64,000 bases of DNA from Tipula vernalis (Eukaryota > Arthropoda > Insecta > Diptera > Tipulidae), in assembly GCA_958295665.1 (NCBI GenBank), contig OY282559.1, forward strand, positions 127,509,605 to 127,573,604, read 5' to 3'. Position numbers and translations under genes: made by a program. Positions 10,306 to 20,570 of this stretch are shown piece by piece. The notes under the pieces are model-generated. The model ran no database searches. It saw only the letters and a list, made by a program, of their open reading frames with translations, and was not told where the DNA came from. Every line of letters starts with the position of its first letter. The stretch's first letter is position 1.

Positions 10306-12795
10306 CTATTTTTCTATTTTTCTCCTTCTACTTTTGTTAGAGTTATGAATGATGAGGTCGTAAATTTTGTTTGTTTTAGTATTTATTTTATCGTTTAATA
10401 TTTTATTGTTATCTTTGTTTTTGTATATTTCAATCTCCTCTAATCTGTTTAAAGTTTGTCCTTTATTGATTCTATGTAATATAGTTAAATTAGTATTATA
10501 ATCTGTGTATGTATGTTTTTCAAGTTTTATGTGTTGTGCATAATTAGATTTGGGATTAGTTTTTTGGATATCGCTAATGTGCTCTTTGAGTCTTTTTTCA
10601 AACGATCGGCCTGTTTGTCCAACGTAGAATTTGTCGCAATCGTTACATTTAATTTTATATACACCTGTGTCAGTTGGTTGTTTGTTTTCTATGTGTTTCA
10701 ATTTTTGTTCTATTTTATTATTGTTTTTGTAAGCAATATTGTATCCAAGGCTATTGAGTGTCTTTTGTATAATTATTTTAGTATGTTTATTGTATTCCAC
10801 ACTGATGTATTTATCATTTTTTACATCATTGTTGGTTAGTGTAGTCATTTGTTGTTGATACTGTTTTATTTTTATTCTGTTGTTTATTTTGTCGATTAAA
10901 GTAGATTTGTACCCGTTTTTTATGGCTATGTGTTTGATAATATGCAGTTCCTCATTGTAATCTTGTTCTTCCATTGGTATATTGTTTAATCTATGTAGCA
11001 TATGGTTGTATGCTGATATTTTATGTTGGTATGGATGGTGTGAATGGTTATGTATGGTGTGGTCAGTTTGTGTTGGTTTTCTATAAATTTTAAATGTGTG
11101 TTTTGAATTGTTCTTTTTTATGGTGAGGTCTAAAAAGTTGATTTGGTTGTCCTTTTCTAATTCCAATGTGAATTTTATGGACGGTTGTTTGTTGTTTATG
11201 TATTGGTGAAACTTGTTTATTTGCCTAGTGGAACCATTAAATAATATGATGATGTCATCAACGTACCTATACCAATATATGATGTTTTTGTGAAATGTAT
11301 TATTTTTGTTCATAATGTATTTATTTTCAAAGTCGTTGAGGTATATTTCAGCTAAAGTCCCGGAAAGTGGGCTTCCCATAGGCAAACCTTTTGTTTGTAT
11401 GTAATATTCACTGTTGTGTATGAAGTAATTTTGTTTTGTGATTTCCGTTATTAAGTTGATTATTTCATCAATTTCTACTATTTTCACTTTATTTTTTATT
11501 AAAAGGGTTTTAATTATTTCAATGGTTTCTGCGATGGGTATGTTTGTGTACATATTAACTATATCAAACGATGCTAATTTAAAGTTATGTGGAATATTGA
11601 TCGATTTTATCTTATCTACCAATTCTATGTTGTTTTTTAGTGAATAGTTATTTTCAAATTTAATGCGTTGTTTTAATATTACGTTGATCTGTTTGGCTAT
11701 TTTGTATGTGGGTGCTGTTGTAAAATTTATTAGTGGTCTTATTGGTGCATCATCTTTATGTATTTTAGGTAGTCCTCTAATAATCGGCGAAGTAGGTTTT
11801 ATTGCTTTACATAATCTTATTGTTCTATCGCTTAAGATGTTTGTTGATTTGTTGATGATCTGTTTTATTCTAGTGTTGTACTCATTAGTGGGATCCGCTT
11901 TTAATTTTACGATATTGTTGTTTTCAATGTATCTGTTGATTTTCATATTATAATCCTCTAACTTCATTATTACTAAAGTGTTCCCTTTATCTGCTTTTGT
12001 GACTAAGGATTTGTTGTCTTGTAACTTATCTTTTATGTTTTTTATTAACTTGGATTCTGCGTTTTTGTTGTTGTTAACGTTCTGGATATCAACTTTTTTG
12101 TTGTTGATCTCATTGATGATTATTGTTCTTATTTCATCTTGGTCTTGTTTTTTGGTTTTTAAAATGGAGTTTTCAATATTTAATAAATGTTTATTGTGTT
12201 CTTTGGCGTTATTTCCTGGATTTAAACTGTATTTTAATCCTTTTTCCAGCAATTTCGTTTCTTTATTGTTGAATTCGATATTCGTGTAGTTTTCAATTCT
12301 ATTGTTAAATTTATGTGTAATTAAATCATTGTCACGGTTATTTTCACTATTATTTATTAATTGTATTGCTATATTTTTATTTAACTTTAATTTTTTTATT
12401 TTATTTTTTATAGTGTATCTTTTTTGGTTTATTATTTTGTTAATTTTAATCATCACTGTTTCGATTATTTCACTGTATTCGATATAATGGTAATGTTTCG
12501 ATATTTTTAACTGTGCATTGTAAACTTTGATGTTTAGACTATTTATTTTTGAATAGAGCTCTTTGATAACTTTATTTAGCCACATGGTTTGCGCTTTATG
12601 TTTAGTTGTTTGTGCAGCTGTTGATTTGTCCTTGATTTTTACGTTTATGTAATTGGGAATTAACTTATTTCTTTTGCATGTTTTATTAAAAAATAGGTTT
12701 AATTTGTTTTTGCGTAATTTTAACATTTTATAATAATAGTTCATCACAATTTTATTAGGTTTTTCACTATATAAGTTATAATGGTTAATATCCAT
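10306..12795 (-). CDS. Penelope-like reverse transcriptase with GIY-YIG endonuclease
   Basis: The uninterrupted 829-residue ORF is about the usual length of a Penelope ORF. After a basic, Asn/Lys-rich N-terminal region comes the reverse transcriptase. Motif A is at about residues 408-419 (SFDIVNMYTNIP), motif B is KGLPMGSPLSG, motif C is YRYVDDIIILF at about 508-518 with both catalytic Asp residues, and NFLDLTIKK follows. The C-terminal region (about 710-760) is a GIY-YIG endonuclease. It reads GVYKI, a Cys pair (CNDCDKF), then FYVGQTGRSFEKRLKEH with the catalytic-type Arg, as in the family. The enzyme would nick target DNA and copy the element RNA at the nick. ATG at 12795 fits because the tandem remnant at 14770 starts at the same codon. 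Heavy A bias on the coding strand is typical of this copy. It appears intact and possibly active. Confidence 0.93.
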   Translation of the reverse strand: MDINHYNLYSEKPNKIVMNYYYKMLKLRKNKLNLFFNKTCKRNKLIPNYINVKIKDKSTAAQTTKHKAQTMWLNKVIKELYSKINSLNIKVYNAQLKISKHYHYIEYSEIIETVMIKINKIINQKRYTIKNKIKKLKLNKNIAIQLINNSENNRDNDLITHKFNNRIENYTNIEFNNKETKLLEKGLKYSLNPGNNAKEHNKHLLNIENSILKTKKQDQDEIRTIIINEINNKKVDIQNVNNNKNAESKLIKNIKDKLQDNKSLVTKADKGNTLVIMKLEDYNMKINRYIENNNIVKLKADPTNEYNTRIKQIINKSTNILSDRTIRLCKAIKPTSPIIRGLPKIHKDDAPIRPLINFTTAPTYKIAKQINVILKQRIKFENNYSLKNNIELVDKIKSINIPHNFKLASFDIVNMYTNIPIAETIEIIKTLLIKNKVKIVEIDEIINLITEITKQNYFIHNSEYYIQTKGLPMGSPLSGTLAEIYLNDFENKYIMNKNNTFHKNIIYWYRYVDDIIILFNGSTRQINKFHQYINNKQPSIKFTLELEKDNQINFLDLTIKKNNSKHTFKIYRKPTQTDHTIHNHSHHPYQHKISAYNHMLHRLNNIPMEEQDYNEELHIIKHIAIKNGYKSTLIDKINNRIKIKQYQQQMTTLTNNDVKNDKYISVEYNKHTKIIIQKTLNSLGYNIAYKNNNKIEQKLKHIENKQPTDTGVYKIKCNDCDKFYVGQTGRSFEKRLKEHISDIQKTNPKSNYAQHIKLEKHTYTDYNTNLTILHRINKGQTLNRLEEIEIYKNKDNNKILNDKINTKTNKIYDLIIHNSNKSRRRKIEK

Positions 12796-12830
12796 TTTTT
12801 AATTATGTGAAATATTTTGTTACTTCTATA

Positions 12831-12963
12831 CTGATTTATTAAAACAATACAAGATTATTTTATGCTAATTTATTATTTAATTTAATAGCGTGCCTTATAG
12901 TAACAATATTTTTATATTTGTATCGAAAATCGATTTCGGAGTTTACTCCATCTTCGGTTCTTA
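12831..12963 (-). repeat. Penelope pLTR, 5' copy of the minus-strand unit (truncated)
   Basis: This is a direct repeat of 10115-10248. It stops abruptly at 12963, just beyond the hammerhead-like core, where the inverted partner begins (TTCGGTTC/TTAATGAG). The upstream promoter of the intact ORF should lie in this pLTR. Confidence 0.75.
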
Positions 12964-14543
12964 ATGAGTACAACACTAGAATAAAACAGATCATCAACAA
13001 ATCAACAAACATCTTAAGCGATAGAACAATAAGATTATGTAAAGCAATAAAACCTACTTCGCCGATTATTAGAGGACTACCTAAAATACATAAAGATGAT
13101 GCACCAATAAGACCACTAATAAATTTTACAACAGCACCCACATACAAAATAGCCAAACAGATCAACGTAATATTAAAACAACGCATTAAATTTGAAAATA
13201 ACTATTCACTAAAAAACAACATAGAATTGGTAGATAAGATAAAATCGATCAATATTCCACATAACTTTAAATTAGCATCGTTTGATATAGTTAATATGTA
13301 CACAAACATACCCATCGCAGAAACCATTGAAATAATTAAAACCCTTTTAATAAAAAATAAAGTGAAAATAGTAGAAATTGATGAAATAATCAACTTAATA
13401 ACGGAAATCACAAAACAAAATTACTTCATACACAACAGTGAATATTACATACAAACAAAAGGTTTGCCTATGGGAAGCCCACTTTCCGGGACTTTAGCTG
13501 AAATATACCTCAACGACTTTGAAAATAAATACATTATGAACAAAAATAATACATTTCACAAAAACATCATATATTGGTATAGGTACGTTGATGACATCAT
13601 CATATTATTTAATGGTTCCACTAGGCAAATAAACAAGTTTCACCAATACATAAACAACAAACAACCGTCCATAAAATTCACATTGGAATTAGAAAAGGAC
13701 AACCAAATCAACTTTTTAGACCTCACCATAAAAAAGAACAATTCAAAACACACATTTAAAATTTATAGAAAACCAACACAAACTGACCACACCATACATA
13801 ACCATTCACACCATCCATACCAACATAAAATATCAGCATACAACCATATGCTACATAGATTAAACAATATACCAATGGAAGAACAAGATTACAATGAGGA
13901 ACTGCATATTATCAAACACATAGCCATAAAAAACGGGTACAAATCTACTTTAATCGACAAAATAAACAACAGAATAAAAATAAAACAGTATCAACAACAA
14001 ATGACTACACTAACCAACAATGATGTAAAAAATGATAAATACATCAGTGTGGAATACAATAAACATACTAAAATAATTATACAAAAGACACTCAATAGCC
14101 TTGGATACAATATTGCTTACAAAAACAATAATAAAATAGAACAAAAATTGAAACACATAGAAAACAAACAACCAACTGACACAGGTGTATATAAAATTAA
14201 ATGTAACGATTGCGACAAATTCTACGTTGGACAAACAGGCCGATCGTTTGAAAAAAGATTAAAAGAGCACATTAGCGATATCCAAAAAACTAATCCCAAA
14301 TCTAATTATGCACAACACATAAAACTTGAAAAACATACATACACAGATTATAATACTAATTTAACTATATTACATAGAATCACTAAAGGACAAACTTTAA
14401 ACAGATTAGAGGAGATTGAAATATACAAAAACAAAGATAACAATAAAATATTAAACGATAAAATAAATACTAAAACAAACAAAATTTACGACCTCATCAT
14501 TCATAACTCTAACAAAAGTAGAAGGAGAAAAATAGAAAAATAG
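12918..14543 (+). pseudogene. 5'-truncated inverted copy of the Penelope ORF
   Basis: From 12964 this copy reproduces residues about 304-829 of the minus-strand ORF, including all RT motifs (YVDD intact) and the GIY-YIG domain. The open frame extends upstream to an ATG at 12918 that lies inside the antisense pLTR, so the first 15 residues are foreign and the frame is a chance fusion. Without the N-terminal third it is probably non-functional, though it is open over 541 residues. One residue differs from the full copy (Thr for Asn in LHRITKGQ). Confidence 0.85.
12920..12957 (-). ncRNA. hammerhead-like motif, pLTR copy b
   Basis: Identical in layout to copy a, except that the heptamer is CCGAAGA instead of CCGACGA. 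The only differing position is the one that is free (N) in the CUGANGA core. Stems II and III and the GAAA box are unchanged. Confidence 0.4.
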
Positions 14544-14793
14544 ATAACACACCAAAAAGTATATAAATACTATGTAATTTTAAGATTAATATAATAGTTT
14601 TAAAGAACCGACGATGGAGTAAACTCCGAAATCGATTTTCGATACAAATATAAAAATATTGTTACTATAAGGCACGCTATTAAATTAAATAATAAATTAG
14701 CATAAAATAATCTTGTATTGTTTTAATAAATCAGTATAGAAGTAACAAAATATTTCACATAATTAAAAAATGGATATTAACCATTATAACTTA
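14544..14793 (+). repeat. Penelope pLTR and start of a truncated tandem unit
   Basis: After the stop at 14543 the sequence is the reverse complement of the left pLTR, with a hammerhead-like core at 14608-14645. At 14770 it continues into ATGGATATTAACCATTATAA, the start of the same ORF, and is cut at 14793 by the target duplication. This shows a head-to-tail tandem arrangement in the inserted cDNA. Confidence 0.8.
14608..14645 (+). ncRNA. hammerhead-like motif, pLTR copy c
   Basis: CCGACGA, T, GGAG/CTCC stem, GAAA, TCGA/TCGA stem, TAC, identical to copy a. The same reservations apply: C replaces the core U and stem I is not evident. Confidence 0.4.
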
Positions 14794-14804
14794 TCCACAT
14801 TATA
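14794..14804. repeat. right target-site duplication of Penelope insertion
   Basis: TCCACATTATA matches 10104-10114 exactly. The preceding TTAT still belongs to the element's ORF start. Confidence 0.75.
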
Positions 14805-15420
14805 GCTAAATGGTTCGTTCTCTACAGGAGCCCAGGGAATATATAAAGGACAATATTCAATAATTTTAGAAGAATTATAGGTAGTAATCCAATATTTTTG
14901 GGAAACTACCAGTAAATTGGTAAAGCCAAATACGGGAAATATACCTATAATTTAGTATAACTTACTTATATCGCTGAAATATTACCCAAATTGTATTGGA
15001 CATAATACAACAAAATTTGGGGCAGTATACGATCAAATTGGAAGCGTATTAATTACATAGTTGATATAATTTACTCCTCTACATATAGTAAATCCCATAT
15101 GTAGGTGGCCAGCCACAATAAGGAGGCTAGCAGAGTTAATACTCCTAAATTACTTGGGATATCACCTATATTGTAATGACCGATCTAGGTGAACCTATAG
15201 TTTATACTTATTTATGATAAAGGCTCATTTTTGCAGAGTGGTACATTGGTATAACTCTTTGGGCCTTCAGCCAAAATTACGGGGAGGGGGAAGATATTTC
15301 TACTTTTTTTTCAGTAGATATATTATGAGCGATTGGCCTCTGTATTTTTCTGATTTACCAAATCGAAAATATTGGGATTACCATGAACACTTAATATATT
15401 TGTCTATAAAATAGCCGAAA
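14805..15420. other. unassigned spacer
   Basis: AT-rich DNA with recurring short strings (GGTAAT, ACCTATA, TTGGGA). An open frame at 15214-15414 has no recognisable domain. The right end carries a match to the arm end of the 2.0-2.5 kb inverted-repeat element. Confidence 0.3.
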
Positions 15421-15557
15421 AAATCAAAATGATTACAGACAGACAAATTAAATTCTTAAAAAATAAATATTTCAATATCAATATAACAATAATTAGCAAA
15501 TATGCAACAATGGACATATATACATAATTAATTACAATATGTACAAGAACTTTGATA

Positions 15558-15924
15558 TTAAGTTACTAATTTAAACATAACCTTTTTAAATCTGTTAATG
15601 GAACTTATATTTTTTAATTCTGTAGGCAAACTGTTCCAAGTGATAATCGCATTTATTAATCCAGAGTTATTGTAAACATTAGTTCTACTAACTGGCAAAT
15701 TAACGTTCCTAGTTCTCAATGACATAGAAAAATGTAATTTATCATGCAAGTATAATGGCACACCCGATTTAATTATTCGAAAAATAAAGACAGCAGTTCT
15801 ATAACAGTAAAACTCAAACAAGTCACATCCAAGGATTGAATCTTTAAATCCGGAAAGATGATCAAACTTTCTAAGTCATGAACATATCTCACACAATTAT
15901 TAAACGTAACCTCAAGTAACCGCT
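15558..15924 (-). pseudogene. non-LTR ORF2 C-terminal part
   Basis: Minus-strand reading from the piggyBac insertion site gives LKRLLEVTFNNCVRYVHDLE, then after a frameshift FEFYCYRTAVFIFRIIKSGV...SLRTRNVNLPVSRTN...AIITWNSLP, ending near 15558. This is the thumb-to-C-terminus pattern of CR1/Jockey ORF2 proteins, with the characteristic WNSLP near the end. It joins in sense to the sequence right of 18311, proving that one element was split. Confidence 0.75.
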
Positions 15925-15936
15925 TTAACCTTCTCT

Positions 15937-15964
15937 CTGTGTATTGGGGTCAAATTGACCCCAG
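15937..15964 (+). repeat. subterminal GGGGTCA palindrome of the piggyBac-like element, left
   Basis: CTGTGTATTGGGGTCAAATT followed by GACCCC. The same module returns at 16131-16156 and inverted at 18245-18274. The set is placed like transposase-binding repeats. Confidence 0.6.
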
Positions 15965-16394
15965 TCGATTTTAAAATTAAAACAAATACATTTCTTATTA
16001 TTTAAATGAACCATGCCCTATAAGATAGCCTCAACTAATATGTCATACACGCAATACAATGAAAATCAGGCCCAAATTATTTTTAAATTTTGTAATTACC
16101 ATAGTCTGAAATAAACCAAGCGCATTTCTGTGTACTGGGGTCAAAATGACCCCAAGTTACTTCCATGCACTATTTTCTATATAAATCAAAAAATTATTTA
16201 CTTTTTATATCTATGAATGTATATATTGTATACTATATGTCTTTGATGTGTTGTACAATTTTTCTGCTAATTAGTAAGTGAGACTGAGAGAGAAACTGCT
16301 TTGTTATTCACTTTTTGTATGTGTATTATACATAAAAACGCTAAAAAATCTGAGTTTTCGAAAATTAAATCAAAAATGGGTGGAGAACCTAAAG

Positions 16395-16470
16395 TTATGA
16401 CCAAAAACTGTCGAAAAATGTCAACAACTGTCAAAAACTGTCGGAAAGTGTCAAAAGCTGTGCGTGTGAT
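16395..16470 (+). repeat. CTGTCAAAAA minisatellite
   Basis: Units of 10-12 bp, CTGTCGAAAAATGTCAACAA and so on, repeat about six times, with further isolated units at 16585-16640 (CTGTCAAAAAGTGTCGAAAA). They lie between the left end and the transposase. Confidence 0.6.
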
Positions 16471-16864
16471 ATTGGAAAAAAGAGGAAATAAAATATTCTT
16501 ATTGTTTCGTAGAAACTGTTCTAACTGGTTGAAACAGTTCTGAACGCTAATGAAGCTAAAATTGTACATTTTTCAGTTTTTTTCGCTGTCAAAAAGTGTC
16601 GAAAACAAAGGTTTTAAAATACTGTCAAGAACTCGTGTCAAAACATAACATAAACTATGCCAAAAATACTAGTTTTCGACAATACCCGTCTCTGGCATAT
16701 ATTTACATACCTATTCCTGATATTTTTCCTCATTTTACTTTTGTGTTATTTTACCGTTACCGATATTTCGAATGATCGTTGAACGATATTTCATTTTTAA
16801 TTTTTGTTTGTAATTCAAGGCGCTTAGTAGTAAAAATAGCTTATCCTGGTTGTAGATATTGTTA

Positions 16865-18100
16865 TTATGATGCAGAAAAGACAGAGCAGCCAAGATCCCT
16901 TTGGATTTCTCGATATAGTTTCTACTCCTAAGGTATCAGATGAAGCGGAAATAGCAAACGACACTATTGATGTGAAGTTTCCAATGGCGATGAGCGTGAA
17001 CAAGCTGCGCCGATAAACATTTGTAACTGCGATGAGGATGAGCATGTTGAACCGATAAATTTTAATAACGAATAACATTTTCAACTTGTCGCTGACGATT
17101 GAGAAAATGAATAAGAAAATATTGAAAATGCGACTATTGAGGATAAAGAAACAAACACTGGTATGGTGGTATTATGCCAAAAATAAAAAAAACTATCGGA
17201 AAGTGGAGCTTGAAACCTCCGATTGTAACCAAAACACGCAACTTTCTCCTACTGCGAGAAAGAGAAGGCTTGGCGGTTTAAACAGAAATAAATCAAACCA
17301 CTCAGTTACTATAGCTGTCTAAGACAGGGGCGGCTAAAAATCGATAAATTGGCAGCATTCCAATATATATGGAATATGTCCTTGGCAAACATTCGAGGAC
17401 CTCATAAACCATCATGAAATTTAATCATTGATCAACAATTGGCTCTAGGTCATGGGAAATATTCTTTCCGACAGTATATTGGTACCTTCGAAGCCAGAGA
17501 AGTTTAGAATTAAAATATTCTGGCTAAGCGACGCAAAGAATTCTTACCCATTGAACGCAGAAGTATATGTTGGTAGGCAACCAAGAGAGCATAAGAAAAA
17601 ATAATTACCATGGATAACTTTTCCACTAGTTGTTCTTTAGCCGATTAACTTTTGCAGAAAAAAAACTACACTCATTGGTACCTACAATTAGATGAAATAA
17701 AACCGATCTTCCCAAAGAGTTTAGTAGTAAGGCGGAATTAAAAACACGAGAAGTAAAACCTTCAAAATTCTGTTTTGATATCAACCTAACACTTGTGAGT
17801 TTTATTCCTAAACCAAATAAAAACGTTTTGCTATTATCAACTTTACACAACAATAACGGAATAGACCGTGAGTCTAATTTAACTAATTAAATTTTGGATT
17901 ATAACGCAACAAAAGGAGGGCTGAACAAAAGATGTTACTTGAGCCATAAATCATCTGATATGAAAACCAGAACAAGATGTCATTTTTGTAATGAGCCATT
18001 TTGTCCCAACCACACGAAAATCATATGGATAGAATGCATAAAAAAACGGGAAATGGTTTCGGATGAAGAGGAAGTGGCACCAGATTACGCATCTGATTAA
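16865..18100 (+). pseudogene. piggyBac-type transposase pseudogene
   Basis: Broken into several frames with many stops, but the landmarks are in order. An acidic N-terminal region is around 16870-17080. Then come ILVPSKPEKFRIKIFWLSDA and NAEVYVGRQPRE at about 17470-17600, and MDNFSTSCSLAD at about 17610-17645, where the Asp corresponds to a catalytic residue of the family. KPNKNVLLLSTLH is near 17810-17850, DYNATKGG at about 17897, and a C-terminal Cys-rich finger (RCHFCNEPFCPNH) at about 17968-18015. The enzyme excises and inserts elements at TTAA. This copy is dead. Confidence 0.8.
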
Positions 18101-18311
18101 AACATAAATTTGCCTAATTAAAATGTGATTTTCAGCGAATTCAACTGTCAATTTTTTTTATATGTTTTGAATCTTGAATGTAATTATATTTGTAGAAAAT
18201 AAAGAATTTTTATTTACTTTCCCTATGAAATACATGAAGATATCTATGGGGTCAGATTGACCCCTATACACAGACAACGTGATGGTAAGCTATACACAGA
18301 GTGAAGATTAA

Positions 18312-20570
18312 GGAACTATCACAATTAGAAAATATCACATCACAATAGCTGAAAATAGGTATAATTAAACTTTTCACAAGATATATGCGTAAGTCAACTG
18401 GACAAAACTTTTTTAGAACTTACATGATCATTCCAAGTAAGTTTTGAATTCAATAGTAATCCTAGGTTATTAACCGTTGGAACAAATGAGATTATATCAT
18501 TGTTCAAAAATAGCACAGGTGCAATATTATGCGAATTATTTCAAGTGAGCAATAAAGCTTTACTTTTAGTTGGATTAATGGAAAGTGAATTATTTTTGGC
18601 CCATGACGAAATATTCCTAAGATCTGCATTAAGTTGGATAACGATTTCCCCCAATTTTAACAAGTCACCACTATATACAGTTGCAAATCACCAGCATAAA
18701 GATGAAATCGGCAATTTAAAATATGCCAAGGTAGGTCATTTATATAAATGGAAAAAAGTAAAGGGCCTAAAATTTATCCTTGAGGCACCCCAGCAATTAC
18801 ATTACTTATACCAGAAAGATCATCACCAAGCTTTACGAATTGTTTACGATTACTCAAATAAGAAAGAAGCAACAAAATAGCAGAATCTGAAAAATTATAA
18901 TATAACTTTAACATTTGAAGCAAAATGATATGATTAACACAATCAAACGCTTTAGAAAAGTCTAATAGTACTAAAATTGCAAATGAATTACCTTTATCTA
19001 AAATAGCAGATAAATCATCAAAAATATGCACAAGTGCAGTAGTAGTACTATGGGCAGATTTGTATCCAGATTGGAATTTGCATAGATAATTAAAGCTATT
19101 GAGATGCTGAAGAATTTGAAGTTGTATAATTTTTTTCAGGACCTTGGATAGGGCAGGCAAAATACTAATCGGGCGAATGTCACAAATATTCGAAATTACA
19201 TCCTTTTTAGGTAGAGGAATAATCAATGCCACTTTCCACAAATTAGAGAATACTGATTTGGTCAAACTCTGGTTAATGATAAATGTAATTTGGGACAGAA
19301 ACAAATCAATAAATAATTTTATTACTCTGAAGTTTACCAAGTCATATGCCATCGAATCAGACTTAACAGTACGAATTGCATTCAATACCATAAGTTCAAA
19401 ACACCTATAGATTCGTTAAGTTTACTGATCCCTACCAAAATTTCATCAGCAGAAAAGTCAATGACTGCTTCAGTCGACTTACATGAAATACCTAGTTTCT
19501 TCAAATTGCTCAAGGTTGTTTTAGGTTTGCCAAAATAAAATATATTTTTAGCTTGATTGATGCATTTGTTGGTTTTATTTCTAAAAGATTTAAATGATTT
19601 TTGTAAGCCAAATCTCTTCTTGGCATTAAATTCAAAATATGTGCATTTAACCACGGAGCAGTGGGACATTTATTTATACCCGTTTTACGAGGCAAACAAT
19701 TAGTATCTAATTTTAAGAATTTAGAATTGAATTCTTCAACTATATCATTCACATCAGGATAAAAATATTGATTTGACCAGTCCAACGAAAAGAAACAATT
19801 TACAAAATACTCATGATTGATTGCTTTATAATCAGGAACAACCGTATATGAAATTTTATCCCTGGTACGACTGAACTTATAGCAGGCAAAAATCAAGTCA
19901 TGATCAGAAATGGCAGGAACAGTAAGCTGCCCAAAAGAAATAATATTATGCTTATCAGCCTCATACAAAATTATCAAATCCAATAGGCTTTTATTCAATC
20001 GGTCGGTTGTAAATGTAAATAAAATAAATTATGTAAACTCAAGCAAGCACTTAGTTTATTGGTAATCAACATATTAAAGTTTAAATCACCACAACAAATA
20101 ATTTTTTCATACTGAGATAAATATTCAGAAAAAATTGTTTGTAAATTATTAATATCATCAGTACAAGCAGGAGGCGGGTTATAAATAACCAAAATAAGAA
20201 TTTTACCAAATCGCCCGACAAGCTCAGACGCCAAAACTTCAACCTTACCAAAGGCACCCGAGAACAGTTTACTAACCCTCAAACTAGACCTAAAATAAAT
20301 ACCAACATTACCTCATCGCTTATTATTAATACGATCAAAACGTATAAGTTTATAATTATTGATAAGGAGCGACTTGTCTATAATTTTGCTGTTAAGAAGT
20401 GTTTCAGTTAAAGCAAGAAAATCAAATTTGTATAATTCTAACAGAATAGTAATTTCATTAAAATGTTTAACCAAACTACGGACATTTAAAAGGTCAAATT
20501 TTATAGAACAATTTACATTTACCTGCAGATTATCACTTGGAACAATTTTACTACAAGTTGTTAGAATTTA
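18312..20570 (-). pseudogene. non-LTR ORF2: APE endonuclease and reverse transcriptase
   Basis: Minus strand. From about 20540 the reading is FDLLNVRSLVKHFNEI...YKFDFLALTETLL, then CCGDLNFNML (endonuclease GDxN region) and PAISDHDLI (SDH motif) near 19910, all typical of an APE-type nuclease. The reverse transcriptase follows: RPISILPALSKVLKKI, LLDFSKAFDCVNH (motif A) and AGVPQG followed by an in-frame stop, then ILGPLLFSIYINDLP. The catalytic YxDD site reads HLYAGDLQLY at about 18690, so one essential Asp is lost. Several frameshifts separate the blocks. The enzyme would nick DNA and prime reverse transcription; this copy cannot. Confidence 0.8.

Larger units (their letters stand above)
10115..14793. 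mobile_element. compound Penelope-like retroelement insertion
   Basis: A single insertion bounded by an 11-bp target duplication. From right to left on the minus strand it has a pLTR (12963-12831), an intact ORF (12795-10306) and a terminal pLTR (10305-10115). From 12964 rightward on the plus strand it has a 5'-truncated copy of the same ORF (to 14543), a pLTR (to about 14734) and the first bases of another unit, including its ATG region (14770 onward), cut at 14793. Penelope-like elements are known for this mixture of tandem units and inverted 5'-truncated copies. The two halves are almost identical (one residue difference, Asn versus Thr, in the shared protein part), so the insertion is young. 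Confidence 0.88.
15925..18311. mobile_element. piggyBac-like DNA transposon with TTAA target duplication
   Basis: TTAA stands at both edges (15925-15928 and 18308-18311). The ends are imperfect inverted repeats: CCTTCTCTCTGTGTAT on the left versus TCTTCACTCTGTGTAT read inward from the right. Subterminal CTGTGTA-y-GGGGTCA palindromes occur at about 15937, 16131 and 18245 (GGGGTCAAATTGACCCC and variants). Inside is a broken piggyBac-type transposase on the plus strand. TTAA specificity plus the transposase motifs make the superfamily call firm. Confidence 0.85.

Noticed and set aside
10513..12487. Several plus-strand open frames of 61-108 residues
   Set aside because: They are antisense shadows of the intact Penelope ORF; hydrophobic composition arises from its AT-rich Asn/Lys codons.
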